This document shows, in pieces, positions 1 to 8,672 of a DNA stretch of 47,636 nt (positions are counted from its first letter, which is position 1; every line of letters begins with the position of its first letter). A model generated the notes under the pieces. It saw only the letters and a program-made list of their open reading frames with translations, ran no database searches and was not told where the DNA came from. Made by a program: the position numbers and the translations under genes. Source of the DNA: Trueperaceae bacterium (GTDB lineage: Bacteria; Deinococcota; Deinococci; Deinococcales; Trueperaceae); the NCBI GenBank assembly GCA_011390675.1, contig JAABRX010000008.1, positions 1-47,636 on the forward strand, given 5' to 3'.

Positions 1-259
<259 letters not shown>

Positions 260-265
260 GTGCCT

Positions 266-281
266 GGGTCCGATCGGACCC
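266..281. repeat. 16-bp perfect palindrome just upstream of the tmRNA 5' end
   Basis: GGGTCCGATCGGACCC reads identically on both strands and ends seven bases before the mature tmRNA 5' end. It may be an operator. It may instead be a hairpin in the precursor of tmRNA that RNase P removes. Nothing in the sequence decides between these. Confidence 0.5.
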
Positions 282-394
282 GGTGGGACGTCCGGCCGGC
301 GGTTGCCTGGGCGGACCTGCTCGGCGTGAGGGGACGCTCGACCCCTCGTACCGAACCGTCATGATAGCACGTAAAGACGCACCAGGACGCGTGC

Positions 395-400
395 TAGCAT
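395..400 (+). promoter_or_regulatory. -10 box TAGCAT for the ABC ATPase gene, leaderless type
   Basis: TAGCAT fits TANNNT and ends five bases before the ATG at 406, so transcription would start at or next to the start codon. There is no Shine-Dalgarno sequence before 406. The same 11 bases, TAGCATGCCGC, directly precede the start codon of the DegT gene at 4571. No good -35 is visible. Confidence 0.55.
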
Positions 401-405
401 GCCGC

Positions 406-1962
406 ATGCCTCCGGCCGTGCGCATGGTCGACATCGTCAAGCGCTTCCCCTTGGTCCTCGCGAACGACCACGTCGACTTCGAGCTCGCGTGGGGCGAGGT
501 CCACGCCCTCATCGGCGAGAACGGCGCCGGCAAGAGCACGCTGATGAAGATCCTCTACGGCCTGCAAGCGCCCGACGCCGGCCGCATCGAGATCGACGGT
601 CATCCCGTGGTCATGCGCAGCGCTCGCGATGCGATCGAGGCCGGGATCGGGATGGTGCACCAGCACTTCATGCTGGTCGAGACCCTGACCGTGGCCGAGA
701 ACCTGGTGCTCGGCGCCGAGCCGCGCCGTGGCCCGGTGCTGGACATCGGTCGTGCGCGCGAGCGAGCGCGCGAGCTGATCGAGCGCTTCGGCTTCGACCT
801 CGATCCCGACGCGCGCATCGACGAGTTGCCGGTGGGGTTCCAGCAGCAGGTCGAGATCCTCAAGACGCTGTACCGCGACGCGCGGATCCTGGTGATGGAC
901 GAACCGACGGCCGTCCTGACGCCGCAGGAGACCCACCGCCTGTTCGAGTTCCTGCAGGCGTACGCCGACGAGGGGCACGCGGTCGTCTTCATCTCCCACA
1001 AGCTCGACGAGGTGATGGAGATCTGCGACCGCATGAGCGTCATGCGCGACGGCGCCATGATCGGCACCGTCGAGCGCGCCGCGACCGACACGCGGCGGCT
1101 GGCGAACATGATGGTCGGTCGCGAGGTCCTGCTGCGCGTGGACAAGGGCGTCGCGGAGCCGGGGGAAGTACGCCTGGAGGCGGCCGGCCTGCACCTGCGC
1201 CACCCCGTCAAGCACAAGCCGATCCTCGACGGCGTCGACCTCACGGTGCGCGCCGGCGAGGTCGTGGGCATCGCGGGCATCGAGGGCAACGGACAGACCG
1301 AGCTCGTCGAGGTGCTCACCGGCCTGCGCACGGCCGACGAAGGCGTCGTCCGCCTCGACGGGCGCGACGTCACCGCGGACGGCGCCCGGGGGCGCCGCGA
1401 AGCCGGCGTGTCGCACGTGCCCGAAGATCGCAACGAACGTGGCCTGGTGCGCGATTACACGGCTGCATGGAACTCGGTCCTCGGCGACCACCACCGCGCG
1501 CCCTTCTCCGGACGGCTCGGGCTGCTCGACCTCAAGGCGATCGACGCGCACGCGGAGCGGATCATCGAGGAGTACGACGTGCGCCCGCGCGCCACGAGCG
1601 TGTTGGCGCGCTCGTACTCCGGCGGGAACGCTCAGAAGCTGATCCTGGCGCGGGAGATCGAGCGCGGCCCCCGGGTGCTGATCGCGGCGCAGCCGACGCG
1701 CGGGGTCGACATCGGCGCCATCGAGTTCATCCACCAGCAGGTGATCGCGGCGCGCGACGCCGGCCTCGCCGTGCTGCTCGTGTCCGCCGACCTCAACGAG
1801 GTCATGAGCCTCTCCGACCGCATCCTCGTCTTGCACGAGGGGCGCGTGATGGGCGCGATGAGCGCCGCCGAGGCGACCACCGAGCGACTCGGCTTGATGA
1901 TGGCGGGCGCGGCGGGTGCCGACGACGCCGAGGCGACGCCGGTCGACGCGCCGGCCGCCTGA
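406..1962 (+). CDS. ABC transporter ATPase with two nucleotide-binding domains (nucleoside / simple-sugar uptake type)
   Basis: Cytoplasmic energy-coupling subunit of 518 residues, resembling the ATPase of BmpA-type nucleoside importers (YufO/NupO-like) and RbsA. Domain 1 has Walker [10 protein letters not shown], a [10 protein letters not shown] signature region and Walker [16 protein letters not shown]. Domain 2 has the degenerate Walker [11 protein letters not shown], signature [14 protein letters not shown] and a Walker B ending AAQPTRGVD; such asymmetry is usual in this family. The ATG at 406 was chosen because the homologous domain begins at once and TAGCAT sits five bases upstream; ATG 424 is an alternative. 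The gene stands alone: the permease and binding-protein genes normally beside it are not downstream, where metX converges after 13 bases, nor upstream, where tmRNA lies. Substrate is inferred only from family. Confidence 0.9.
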   Translation: MPPAVRMVDIVKRFPLVLANDHVDFELAWGEVHALIGENGAGKSTLMKILYGLQAPDAGRIEIDGHPVVMRSARDAIEAGIGMVHQHFMLVETLTVAENLVLGAEPRRGPVLDIGRARERARELIERFGFDLDPDARIDELPVGFQQQVEILKTLYRDARILVMDEPTAVLTPQETHRLFEFLQAYADEGHAVVFISHKLDEVMEICDRMSVMRDGAMIGTVERAATDTRRLANMMVGREVLLRVDKGVAEPGEVRLEAAGLHLRHPVKHKPILDGVDLTVRAGEVVGIAGIEGNGQTELVEVLTGLRTADEGVVRLDGRDVTADGARGRREAGVSHVPEDRNERGLVRDYTAAWNSVLGDHHRAPFSGRLGLLDLKAIDAHAERIIEEYDVRPRATSVLARSYSGGNAQKLILAREIERGPRVLIAAQPTRGVDIGAIEFIHQQVIAARDAGLAVLLVSADLNEVMSLSDRILVLHEGRVMGAMSAAEATTERLGLMMAGAAGADDAEATPVDAPAA

Positions 1963-1975
1963 CCGATCGGGCGCG

Positions 1976-3184
1976 TCAGCGCCCCTGGCTGAGGAACCGA
2001 CGCACGTGCGCGGCCACCTGCGGGAACTCGATCAGGAACGCGTCGTGCCCGTGCGGCGAGACGATCCGCGCGTAGCGGGCGTCCGGGATGCCTTCGGCGA
2101 GCGCGCGCGCCTCGGACTCCGGGTACAGCACGTCGCTCTGGATCCCGAGGACGAGGGCCGGCACGCGGACCCCCGCGAGGACCTCGCGGAGCGGACCGCG
2201 GCCGTCGGCGACGTCGTGGTCGTCCATCGCGCGCGTCAGGCCCACGTACGTGTTCGCATCGAAGCGCTGCACCAGCTTGACCCCGTGGTACGCGAGGTAC
2301 GAGGCGATCTCGAAGCTCGCCTCCAGCCCCGGTTCGGCGGGTCGGCGCTCGCGACCGAACTTCTGTTCGAGCGAATCGAACGAGCGGTACGACAGCATGG
2401 CGATCGCCCGCGCCAGCCCGAGCCCGGACTCGGGCTGGCGCCCCGCCGGGTACCAACCCGCTTCGAACGCCGGATCCGCTTGGATCGCGCGGCGCGCGAC
2501 CTCGTTGAGCCCGATCGCCCAGGCCGAGTGGCGCGCTCCGATGGCGATCGCGACGAGCGCCCCGACCCGCTCGGGGTACCTGATCGCCCACTCGAGCGCC
2601 TGCATCCCCCCCATGCTGCCGCCGACGACCGCGCGCAGGCGGCCGACCCCCAAGCGGTCCAGCAGGCGCCGCTGGACCTCGACCATGTCCCGCACCGTGA
2701 AGCGCGGGAACGTCGGCCCGAAGGGTCGACCGGTGCCGGGGTCGAGCGCGGTGGGACCGGTGGTGCCGTAGCACCCCCCCAACACGTTGCTGCACACGAC
2801 GAAGTGCTCGCGGACGTCGAGCGCACGACCGGCACCGATCAACGGATCCCACCACCCCGGCACGTCGTGCGGACCGTGGCGCCCGGCCGCGTGCGCCGAG
2901 CCCGTCAACGCGTGGCATACGAGGACCGCGTTGTCGCCGCGGGCGTTCAGCTCTCCGTACGCTTCGTAGGCCACCGCCACGTGGTCGAGGCGACCGCCGC
3001 GCTCGAGGAGGAGCGGATCGTTGGGCGACGCCACGTCGACGACCTCGGGGCGCACGACGCCGACGCTGCCGTCGACGGCGTGCTCGCTGCGGGCCAGCAG
3101 CGCCGCGTGGTCGCCCCAGGTCTCGTGGACCAGCCGGCGCGCGCCAGCGCCGGCGCGTGCCCCGCCGGCGCCACGGCCGCTCAC
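1976..3184 (-). CDS. metX: Homoserine O-acetyltransferase (alpha/beta hydrolase fold)
   Basis: Transfers an acyl group from acyl-CoA to L-homoserine, the activating step of methionine synthesis, in the cytoplasm. The 402 residues carry the family nucleophile motif [12 protein letters not shown] (Ser about 190), the acid Asp in IQSDVLYPE (about 351) and His in SPHGHDAFL (about 380). Acetyl versus succinyl specificity cannot be fixed from the motifs, although the fold is MetX rather than MetA. The GTG start at 3184 overlaps the metY stop codon as GTGA, so the two are probably translationally coupled. An N-terminal stretch rich in Gly, Ala and Arg before LVHETWGDH suggests the real start could be slightly later. 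The product, O-acylhomoserine, is the substrate of the neighbouring MetY. Confidence 0.93.
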   Translation of the reverse strand: MSGRGAGGARAGAGARRLVHETWGDHAALLARSEHAVDGSVGVVRPEVVDVASPNDPLLLERGGRLDHVAVAYEAYGELNARGDNAVLVCHALTGSAHAAGRHGPHDVPGWWDPLIGAGRALDVREHFVVCSNVLGGCYGTTGPTALDPGTGRPFGPTFPRFTVRDMVEVQRRLLDRLGVGRLRAVVGGSMGGMQALEWAIRYPERVGALVAIAIGARHSAWAIGLNEVARRAIQADPAFEAGWYPAGRQPESGLGLARAIAMLSYRSFDSLEQKFGRERRPAEPGLEASFEIASYLAYHGVKLVQRFDANTYVGLTRAMDDHDVADGRGPLREVLAGVRVPALVLGIQSDVLYPESEARALAEGIPDARYARIVSPHGHDAFLIEFPQVAAHVRRFLSQGR

Positions 3185-4470
3185 GCGGCCGCTCCGGCCG
3201 CCAGGGCCTGGGCGAGGTCGGCGCGAAGGTCGTCGGGCGCCTCGAGCCCGACGCTCAAGCGCACGGTGCCCTCGAAGACGCCGGCGGCGCGGCGCGCGTC
3301 CGCGTCGATGCCGGCATGGGTCGTCGTCCAGGGGTGCACGGCCAGCGACTTGGCGTCGCCCAGGTTGGCCACCTGCGAGACCAACCGCAGGGCGTCCAGC
3401 ACCCGGTGCGCGGCGACGGCGTCGCCCAGGTCGAACGCCACCACCGCGCCGAACCCGCCCTCGAGCACCCGCCGCGCGGTCGCGTGGCTCGGGTGGCTGG
3501 GCAGCCCGGGGTAGCGCACCGCACGCACCGCGGGCTGCGCTTCGAGCCACGCCGCGAGGTCGAGTGCCGTCGCGCAGGTGCGCGCGGCGCGCAAGGGCAG
3601 CGTCTCGAGCCCCTGCAGCGCCAGGAAGGCCGCGAAGGGCGACAGCGTGGCGCCGATCGTGAACAGCCCGAGGTCGCTCGCACGCGCCGCGAGCGCCGCG
3701 CCGCCGTGGCGCTCGACCGCGGTCCGACCGCGCGCGTCGGGGGCGTGGAACGCGGGGAAGCGGAGCGGGTCCCACGCGAAGCTCCCCCCGTCGACCAGCG
3801 CGCCGGCGACGAAGGCGCCGTGGCCTCCGATCCACTTGGTGGCCGAGTGGACCACCGCGTCGGCACCGAGCGCCAGCGGTCGGCACAGGGCCCCGCCCAT
3901 CCCCCACGTGTTGTCGACGATCAACGGCGCACCGCCCGCGTGCGCGGCCGCCGCCACGCGCTCGAGATCGGGGACGCTGCCGCTCGGGTTGGCGATCGTC
4001 TCCACCCAGACCGCGACCACGTCGTCGCCCATCGCCGCGGCCACCGCGTCGGCCTCCGGCGCGACCGTCGTGACCGCCACGCCCCAAGGCACCAACCACT
4101 TGCGGAACAGCGCGAAGGTGCCGCCGAAGGCCTCGCGCGAGAGCAGCACCCGCGTGCCGGGCCGCGCGAGGGCGAGCAGCGTCGCGGCCGAGGCCGCCTG
4201 CCCCGAGGCGAACGCCACCCCGGCCACGCCCCCCTCGAGCGCGCTCAGGCGCGCGGCGAAGGCATCGACGGTGGGGTTGTGCATGCGTCCGTACTGCGGC
4301 CCGACGGCGTCGCCAGCGAAGCGCGCCGCCGCCTCGGAGGCGTCGGCGAAGGCGTACCCGGCGGTGGCGTGGATCGGTTGCGCGCGGCTGCCGGCCCCCG
4401 GGTCGGGGGCGGTGCCGGCGTGGACGGCGCGGGTGGCGAACGACGCGGTCGGCTCTTCGGTTCGGTCCAT
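3181..4470 (-). CDS. metY: O-acetylhomoserine sulfhydrylase (Cys/Met metabolism PLP enzyme)
   Basis: PLP enzyme of 429 residues that would convert O-acetylhomoserine and sulfide to homocysteine. Visible motifs are YGRMHNPT near residue 60, ASGQAASAA near 90, DNTWG near 187 and the PLP lysine in [11 protein letters not shown] (Lys212). The late motif [13 protein letters not shown] near the C-terminus and the pairing with metX favour sulfhydrylase over cystathionine gamma-synthase or methionine gamma-lyase, but the subfamily is inferred. The ATG at 4470 has a GGAGA Shine-Dalgarno seven bases upstream. It is the first gene of a metY-metX operon that runs away from the DegT gene. The roughly 40-base leader has no room for a SAM riboswitch. 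Confidence 0.9.
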   Translation of the reverse strand: MDRTEEPTASFATRAVHAGTAPDPGAGSRAQPIHATAGYAFADASEAAARFAGDAVGPQYGRMHNPTVDAFAARLSALEGGVAGVAFASGQAASAATLLALARPGTRVLLSREAFGGTFALFRKWLVPWGVAVTTVAPEADAVAAAMGDDVVAVWVETIANPSGSVPDLERVAAAAHAGGAPLIVDNTWGMGGALCRPLALGADAVVHSATKWIGGHGAFVAGALVDGGSFAWDPLRFPAFHAPDARGRTAVERHGGAALAARASDLGLFTIGATLSPFAAFLALQGLETLPLRAARTCATALDLAAWLEAQPAVRAVRYPGLPSHPSHATARRVLEGGFGAVVAFDLGDAVAAHRVLDALRLVSQVANLGDAKSLAVHPWTTTHAGIDADARRAAGVFEGTVRLSVGLEAPDDLRADLAQALAAGAAA

Positions 4471-4515
4471 GCGGGTCTCCGATCGTCTCGGCCCGGCGGC
4501 GCGCGCGACCGCACG

Positions 4516-4521
4516 ACGCTA
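4516..4521 (-). promoter_or_regulatory. -10 box TAGCGT for metY-metX
   Basis: TAGCGT on the reverse strand fits TANNNT and would start a leader of about 40 bases containing the GGAGA ribosome site of metY. No convincing -35 is seen. Confidence 0.4.
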
Positions 4522-4559
4522 CCAGACCGAACGTCCCCGCGTTCGGCGACGGCGGTTGT

Positions 4560-4565
4560 TAGCAT
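4560..4565 (+). promoter_or_regulatory. -10 box TAGCAT for the DegT gene, leaderless type
   Basis: TAGCAT ends five bases before GTG 4571. The stretch TAGCATGCCGC is identical to that before the ABC ATPase at 395-405. No Shine-Dalgarno is present, so the box decides the GTG start. Confidence 0.55.
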
Positions 4566-4570
4566 GCCGC

Positions 4571-5725
4571 GTGTCCGCCACCGACGCCGTTCCCATGCTC
4601 GACTTGTCCGCCGAGACCGCCGACGTGCGCGGTGAACTCGACGCCGCCTGGGCGCGCGTCCTCGACTCCGGTCAGTTCGTCCTCGGACCCGAAGTCGAGG
4701 CGTTCGAGGCCGAAGCCGCCGCCTACCTCGGTGTCCCCCATGCCGTCGGCCTCAACTCCGGGACCGACGCCCTGCTCCTCGCGCTGCGCGCCCTGGACGT
4801 GGGCCCGGGCGACGAAGTGATCACCACCCCGTTCTCGTTCTTCGCGACCAGCGAGACGATCCTGACCGTGGGGGCGACCCCGGTGTTCGTCGATCTGGCG
4901 CCCGGCACCTTCCTGCTCGACCCGGAGGCCGCCGCCGCGGCCGTCACCCCGCGGACCCGGGCGCTCCTACCGGTCCACTTGTACGGCGAGCTGGCCCCCA
5001 CGACGGCGCTCCGGCGCCTCGCGGACGCGCGCGGGCTCTTCGTCGTGGAGGACGCCGCGCAGGCGATCGGAGCGCGCTACGCCGCTCCGTGCCGTGCCTG
5101 CCCGGACCCCGAGCGCTGCGCGGCGGACGCGCCGGTCGGTCGAGCTGCGGGCGCCCTGGGCGACGCGGCGGCCTTCTCCTTCTACCCGACCAAGAACCTC
5201 GGTGCGCTCGGCGACGGTGGGCTGCTGACCACGGGCGACGCGCACGTGGCCGCCCGCGTCCGCAGGCTCCGCAACCACGGCAGCGAGCGCCGCTACCACC
5301 ACGAGGAGTTGGGCGTGAACTCGCGCCTGGACGCCCTCCAGGCCGCGGTGCTGCGCGCCAAGCTGCCGCGGCTCGAGGGCTGGACGGCCGCTCGTCGCGC
5401 GGTGGCCTCGCGCTACGACGCCGCGCTCGCCGGCATCGACGGGCTGACGCCGCCCACGGCGACGCCGGGCCACGTCTACCACCAGTACACGGTGCGGATC
5501 GCGGGCGGACGCCGCGACGCCGTGGCGGAGGCGCTGCGGCGCAGCGGGATCGCCACGATGATCTACTACCCGCACACCCTCGAGCGCTACGGCGGACGCG
5601 TGGTCGACGATCTCCCGCACGCGCACGCGGCGGCGGCCGAAGCGCTCTCGCTGCCCGTCTTCCCCACCCTCGGTTCCGACGCCCAGGACCGCGTGGTCGA
5701 CGCGCTGCGGCGCGCCCTCGCCTGA
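4571..5725 (+). CDS. DegT/DnrJ/EryC1/StrS-family PLP aminotransferase (sugar aminotransferase)
   Basis: Probable nucleotide-sugar aminotransferase of 384 residues, type I fold, likely for cell-surface glycans. Motifs: LNSGTDALLLAL near 61, TTPFSFFATSE near 85, VVEDAAQAIGA near 158, and the PLP lysine in FSFYPTKNLGALGDGG (Lys208), then RNHGSERRYHHEELGVNSRLDALQAA. Between EDAAQAIGA and GALGDAA the usual short loop is replaced by about 25 residues with cysteines at 174, 177 and 183 (CRACPDPERC). That spacing could bind metal or form a disulfide; I have not seen it as a family feature. The GTG start rests on the -10 box five bases upstream; ATG 4595 is the alternative. The gene is alone between metY and the SRP RNA. 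Substrate unknown. Confidence 0.9.
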   Translation: MSATDAVPMLDLSAETADVRGELDAAWARVLDSGQFVLGPEVEAFEAEAAAYLGVPHAVGLNSGTDALLLALRALDVGPGDEVITTPFSFFATSETILTVGATPVFVDLAPGTFLLDPEAAAAAVTPRTRALLPVHLYGELAPTTALRRLADARGLFVVEDAAQAIGARYAAPCRACPDPERCAADAPVGRAAGALGDAAAFSFYPTKNLGALGDGGLLTTGDAHVAARVRRLRNHGSERRYHHEELGVNSRLDALQAAVLRAKLPRLEGWTAARRAVASRYDAALAGIDGLTPPTATPGHVYHQYTVRIAGGRRDAVAEALRRSGIATMIYYPHTLERYGGRVVDDLPHAHAAAAEALSLPVFPTLGSDAQDRVVDALRRALA

Positions 5726-5759
5726 TCCGCGGCGAAGCCCCCGCCGCAGCCGCGCGTGG

Positions 5760-5765
5760 TACGCT
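5760..5765 (+). promoter_or_regulatory. -10 box TACGCT for the SRP RNA
   Basis: TACGCT ends five bases before the inferred 5' end of the 4.5S RNA at 5771. This is the same spacing as at the leaderless protein genes, which supports reading those boxes as real -10 elements. Confidence 0.6.
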
Positions 5766-5770
5766 GCGCG

Positions 5771-5872
5771 AGCCCCGACGGAACCGCGCGGTGGCGACCC
5801 TCGAACCAGGTCAGATCGGAAGAAGCAGCCTTAAGGGGTGATCGTCAGGTGCCGCGGAACTCCGGCGGGGCT
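5771..5872 (+). ncRNA. ffs: 4.5S signal recognition particle RNA, small bacterial type
   Basis: RNA scaffold of the signal recognition particle; it binds Ffh and helps deliver membrane and secreted proteins to FtsY. The diagnostic core ACCAGGTCAG followed by ATCGGAAGAAGCAGCC is present at about 5805-5830, containing the GGAA tetraloop and the asymmetric Ffh-binding loop. The ends pair: AGCCCCG at 5771 with CGGGGCT at the 3' end, and inner segments continue the long hairpin. The length of about 102 bases fits the Alu-less form. It follows the DegT gene by 45 bases and converges with the phosphatase gene, whose stop lies ten bases beyond. The exact 3' end is inferred from the helix. Confidence 0.93.
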
Positions 5873-5881
5873 TCCTTTGCT

Positions 5882-6409
5882 TCATGCCCCCAGATCGGAG
5901 CTCGGGTCGGAGCTCGGGTCGGAGCCGTCGTCCGGCGCCCACGCCGCCACGGCCGCTCGACAGCCGGCCTCGACCAGGTCGAGGACCGCCTCGAACGCCG
6001 CCGTCTCCCCCAGGTAGGGGTCGGGCACCTCGCGGGCGCGCACGCCATCCGGCGTGGTGGCTTCGAGGAACAGGCGCACGTTCGGACGCGCGCCGTACCG
6101 GCGGTTCAACTGGTTGAAGTGGCCCCGGTCCATCACCCACACGTGGTCGAAGGCGTCGAGGTCCTCGGGTTCCAGACGCCGCGCCCGCAGCGCCGCGAGG
6201 TCGTAGCCCCGCCGAGCGGCGGCCGCCTGCGCGCGGGGGTCGGGCGGCTCGCCCGCGTGCGCCCCCAGCAGGCCCGCCGAGTCGACCTCGAGCGCGAGCC
6301 CGGACCGGACCGCGAGCGTGCGCAGGACCCCCTCGGCGGTCGGCGACCGGCAGATGTTGCCCGTGCAGACGAAGAGCACCCGGCGCGTCGCGACCGAGGC
6401 CTCGTTCAC
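5882..6409 (-). CDS. Low-molecular-weight protein-tyrosine phosphatase
   Basis: Removes phosphate from protein tyrosine or arginine residues, or from small phospho-substrates. The 175-residue product has the P-loop VCTGNICRSP (nucleophile Cys15, Arg21) and the general acid Asp130 in VPDPYLG. Both are intact, so it should be active. The C-terminal tail ends in the repeat DPSSDPSSDLGA, a little beyond the usual family length of about 155. The GTG start at 6409 overlaps the rel stop as GTGA, so it is probably translated by ribosomes finishing rel. ArsC-type arsenate reductase was considered, but the cysteine pair of that family is missing. Target unknown. Confidence 0.92.
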   Translation of the reverse strand: MNEASVATRRVLFVCTGNICRSPTAEGVLRTLAVRSGLALEVDSAGLLGAHAGEPPDPRAQAAAARRGYDLAALRARRLEPEDLDAFDHVWVMDRGHFNQLNRRYGARPNVRLFLEATTPDGVRAREVPDPYLGETAAFEAVLDLVEAGCRAAVAAWAPDDGSDPSSDPSSDLGA

Positions 6410-8607
6410 GCCTTCAACCCCGGGCGCGCGCGGTAGATCCGCGTGACGTCGGCGATCCGTTCGACGTTCTGCTTGATGTGCTCGATCTCGCCCTGGTCCT
6501 TGACGTCGACGCGCACGTGGATGCGCGCGGACGTCGCGCTCTGGACGTCGGCGGCGACCCGCGTCGCCGACTTGTTCATCCCGGCCAACACGTCCAACAC
6601 GTCCTTCAGCAGTCCGGGCCGGTCGATCGCGAGGATCTCGAAGTCGACGGCGAACACCTCGCCAGCGGGCGCGTCCCACATGACCTGGACGAAGCGCTCG
6701 GGCTCGGTCCCCATGAGGTGCTTGACGTTGGGGCAATCGACCCGGTGCACGGTGACGCCGCGCCCGCGGGTGATGTAGCCCACGACGTCGTCGCCGCGCA
6801 CGGGTCCGCAGCACTGCGCGAGCTTGGCCGGCGCATCCATGCCCTCGACGAAGACGCCCGAGACGCTCTTGGTGACCGTCGGCGGGGCGGGCATCGACGC
6901 CTTCTTCGGCTCGCTCGCGCCCTCGGGCGCGAGGGCGTCGACCACCTGCTTCACGGCGATGCGTTTGGACGCGAGCGCGATCAGCACGTCGTCCCCGGAG
7001 TCGGCCTTCAGCAGGCTCTTCGCGACGGCGTCGAGCTTCGCCTTGGCGAGCGAGGAGGCCACCGGGAGCTGCCGACGCCGCAGCGCCCGCTCGAGCGACT
7101 TGCGGCCGGTCTCGAGCATGCCCGCGCGCTCCTTCGCGCGGAACCAGTGGCGGATCTTCTGGCGCGCGGAGCGGGTCGTGACCAGGTTCAGCCAGTCCGG
7201 CGATGGGCCGTAGGACTGGCTGCGGTTCGTGAGCACCTCGACCCGGTCGCCCGTCTGCAGGGCGTAGGAGAGCGGAACGATCTCGCCGTTGACGCGCGCG
7301 CCCACGCAGCGGTGGCCGATCTCGGTGTGGACCGAGTACGCGAAGTCGAGCGGCGTCGACCCTCGGGGCAGGTTCGACACGTCGCCGGCCGGGGTGAAGA
7401 CCAGCACGCGCTCGGCGAGCAGGTCGCTCTTGACCGCGTCGACGAAGGCGCCGGCGGACTCCGCCGAGGTGTCGACGTCGAGGAGCTGCTCCATCCACGT
7501 CAGGCGCTTCTGCACCTCGTCGACGTCGTCGATGCCCTGCTTGTAGGCCCAGTGCGCCGCGACGCCGTACTCGGCGACCTCGTGCATCCGGCGCGAGCGG
7601 ATCTGCACCTCGATCGGCTGACCGAGCAGGCCGATCACGGTCGTGTGCAACGACTGGTACCCGTTGGGCTTCGGCACCGCCACGTAGTCCTTGAAACGGC
7701 CCGGGATCGGCGTCCAGAGGCTGTGGACGATGCCCAGCGCGCGGTAGCAGCTCGCCTTCTCGGACTCCGCCGCCTCCGCGTCCCCGCGCGCCGCACCATC
7801 GGGCTCCAGGACGACCCGGATGGCCATCAGGTCGAAGATCTGGTCCAGCCCCTTGCCGTCGCGCAGCATCTTGCGGTGGATGCTGTAGAGGTGCTTCGAA
7901 CGCCCCGCGAGCTCGAAGCGCAATCCCTCCGAGCGCAGGCGCCCCGCGAGCAGCTCGATCGACTCACGGACGTACGCCTCCCGCTCCACGCTGCGCATGC
8001 GCACCTGCCGGTGCAGCTGCTGATGACGCTCGGGCTCCAGGTAGCCGAACGCGAGGTCCTCGAGCTCGTTCTTGATGTGGTTGATCCCGAGACGGTGCGC
8101 GAGCGGCGCGAAGATCTCGAGCGTCTCGCGCGCGATGCGCTGCTGCTTGCCCGGAGGCATGGCGCCCAGGGTGCGCATGTTGTGGAGGCGATCGGCGAGC
8201 TTGACGATGATGATGCGGACGTCGCCCACCATCGCGAGCAGCATCTGGCGCAGGTTCTCGGCCTGTTCGTCCTCGTACGCCCGGACCGTCAGCTTCGAGA
8301 TCTTGGTCTCGCCCTCGACGATGCGGCGAACGACGGCGCCGAAGCGCTCCTCGATCTGCTCGAAGGTGACCACGGTGTCCTCCACCGTGTCGTGGAGCAG
8401 CCCGGCGATCACCGCGTCGCCGTCGAGGTGCATCTCGGCGAGCAGCGCCGCGACCGCGACCGGATGGGTGACGTACGGTTCGCCGGAGCGGCGCTTGACG
8501 CCGCGGTGGGCCTCCTCGGCGACGTCGAACGCTTCCGCGATCCGTCCCCGATCGCGATCGGGAAGGTAGGCGACGGCGTCGAGGAGGCTGGTCTTGAGCC
8601 GGTCCAT
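6406..8607 (-). CDS. rel: Bifunctional (p)ppGpp synthetase/hydrolase, Rel/SpoT family
   Basis: Makes and degrades the stringent-response alarmones (p)ppGpp; 733 residues, normal for a long RSH protein. The N-terminal HD hydrolase has LLHDTVEDT with the HD pair at 72-73 and ED at 76-77. The synthetase domain has RFKDYVAVPKPNGYQSLHTT; the RFKD form is the basic motif of bifunctional Rel enzymes rather than the acidic EXDD of RelA. A TGS domain starts near residue 400, a Cys pair in AQCCGPVRGDDVVGYITRG follows, and an ACT domain ends the protein. The ATG at 8607 begins the HD domain directly. A TACCCT box lies 11 bases upstream, so rel can be transcribed separately from the lpt genes before it. 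The phosphatase gene overlaps its stop. Confidence 0.96.
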   Translation of the reverse strand: MDRLKTSLLDAVAYLPDRDRGRIAEAFDVAEEAHRGVKRRSGEPYVTHPVAVAALLAEMHLDGDAVIAGLLHDTVEDTVVTFEQIEERFGAVVRRIVEGETKISKLTVRAYEDEQAENLRQMLLAMVGDVRIIIVKLADRLHNMRTLGAMPPGKQQRIARETLEIFAPLAHRLGINHIKNELEDLAFGYLEPERHQQLHRQVRMRSVEREAYVRESIELLAGRLRSEGLRFELAGRSKHLYSIHRKMLRDGKGLDQIFDLMAIRVVLEPDGAARGDAEAAESEKASCYRALGIVHSLWTPIPGRFKDYVAVPKPNGYQSLHTTVIGLLGQPIEVQIRSRRMHEVAEYGVAAHWAYKQGIDDVDEVQKRLTWMEQLLDVDTSAESAGAFVDAVKSDLLAERVLVFTPAGDVSNLPRGSTPLDFAYSVHTEIGHRCVGARVNGEIVPLSYALQTGDRVEVLTNRSQSYGPSPDWLNLVTTRSARQKIRHWFRAKERAGMLETGRKSLERALRRRQLPVASSLAKAKLDAVAKSLLKADSGDDVLIALASKRIAVKQVVDALAPEGASEPKKASMPAPPTVTKSVSGVFVEGMDAPAKLAQCCGPVRGDDVVGYITRGRGVTVHRVDCPNVKHLMGTEPERFVQVMWDAPAGEVFAVDFEILAIDRPGLLKDVLDVLAGMNKSATRVAADVQSATSARIHVRVDVKDQGEIEHIKQNVERIADVTRIYRARPGLKA

Positions 8608-8618
8608 AGGAGCCGCCG

Positions 8619-8624
8619 AGGGTA
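8619..8624 (-). promoter_or_regulatory. -10 box TACCCT for rel
   Basis: TACCCT on the reverse strand ends 11 bases before the ATG of rel, implying an mRNA with only a few leader bases. It lies in the 65-base gap after the LptF/G gene, where no ribosome site for rel is visible. Confidence 0.45.
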
Positions 8625-8672
8625 CCACGGGGTCCGCTGCCGCTCCGCCGGCGGGGAGACCCGAGCCGAGCG

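Noticed and set aside
4471-4570. SAM riboswitch or T-box upstream of metY
   Set aside because: Only about 40 to 100 bases are available and no SAM-I core or T-box motif is visible.
5756-6436. Protein-coding frame on the forward strand across the SRP RNA and phosphatase gene
   Set aside because: It overlaps a certain RNA gene and an antisense phosphatase with intact catalytic motifs.
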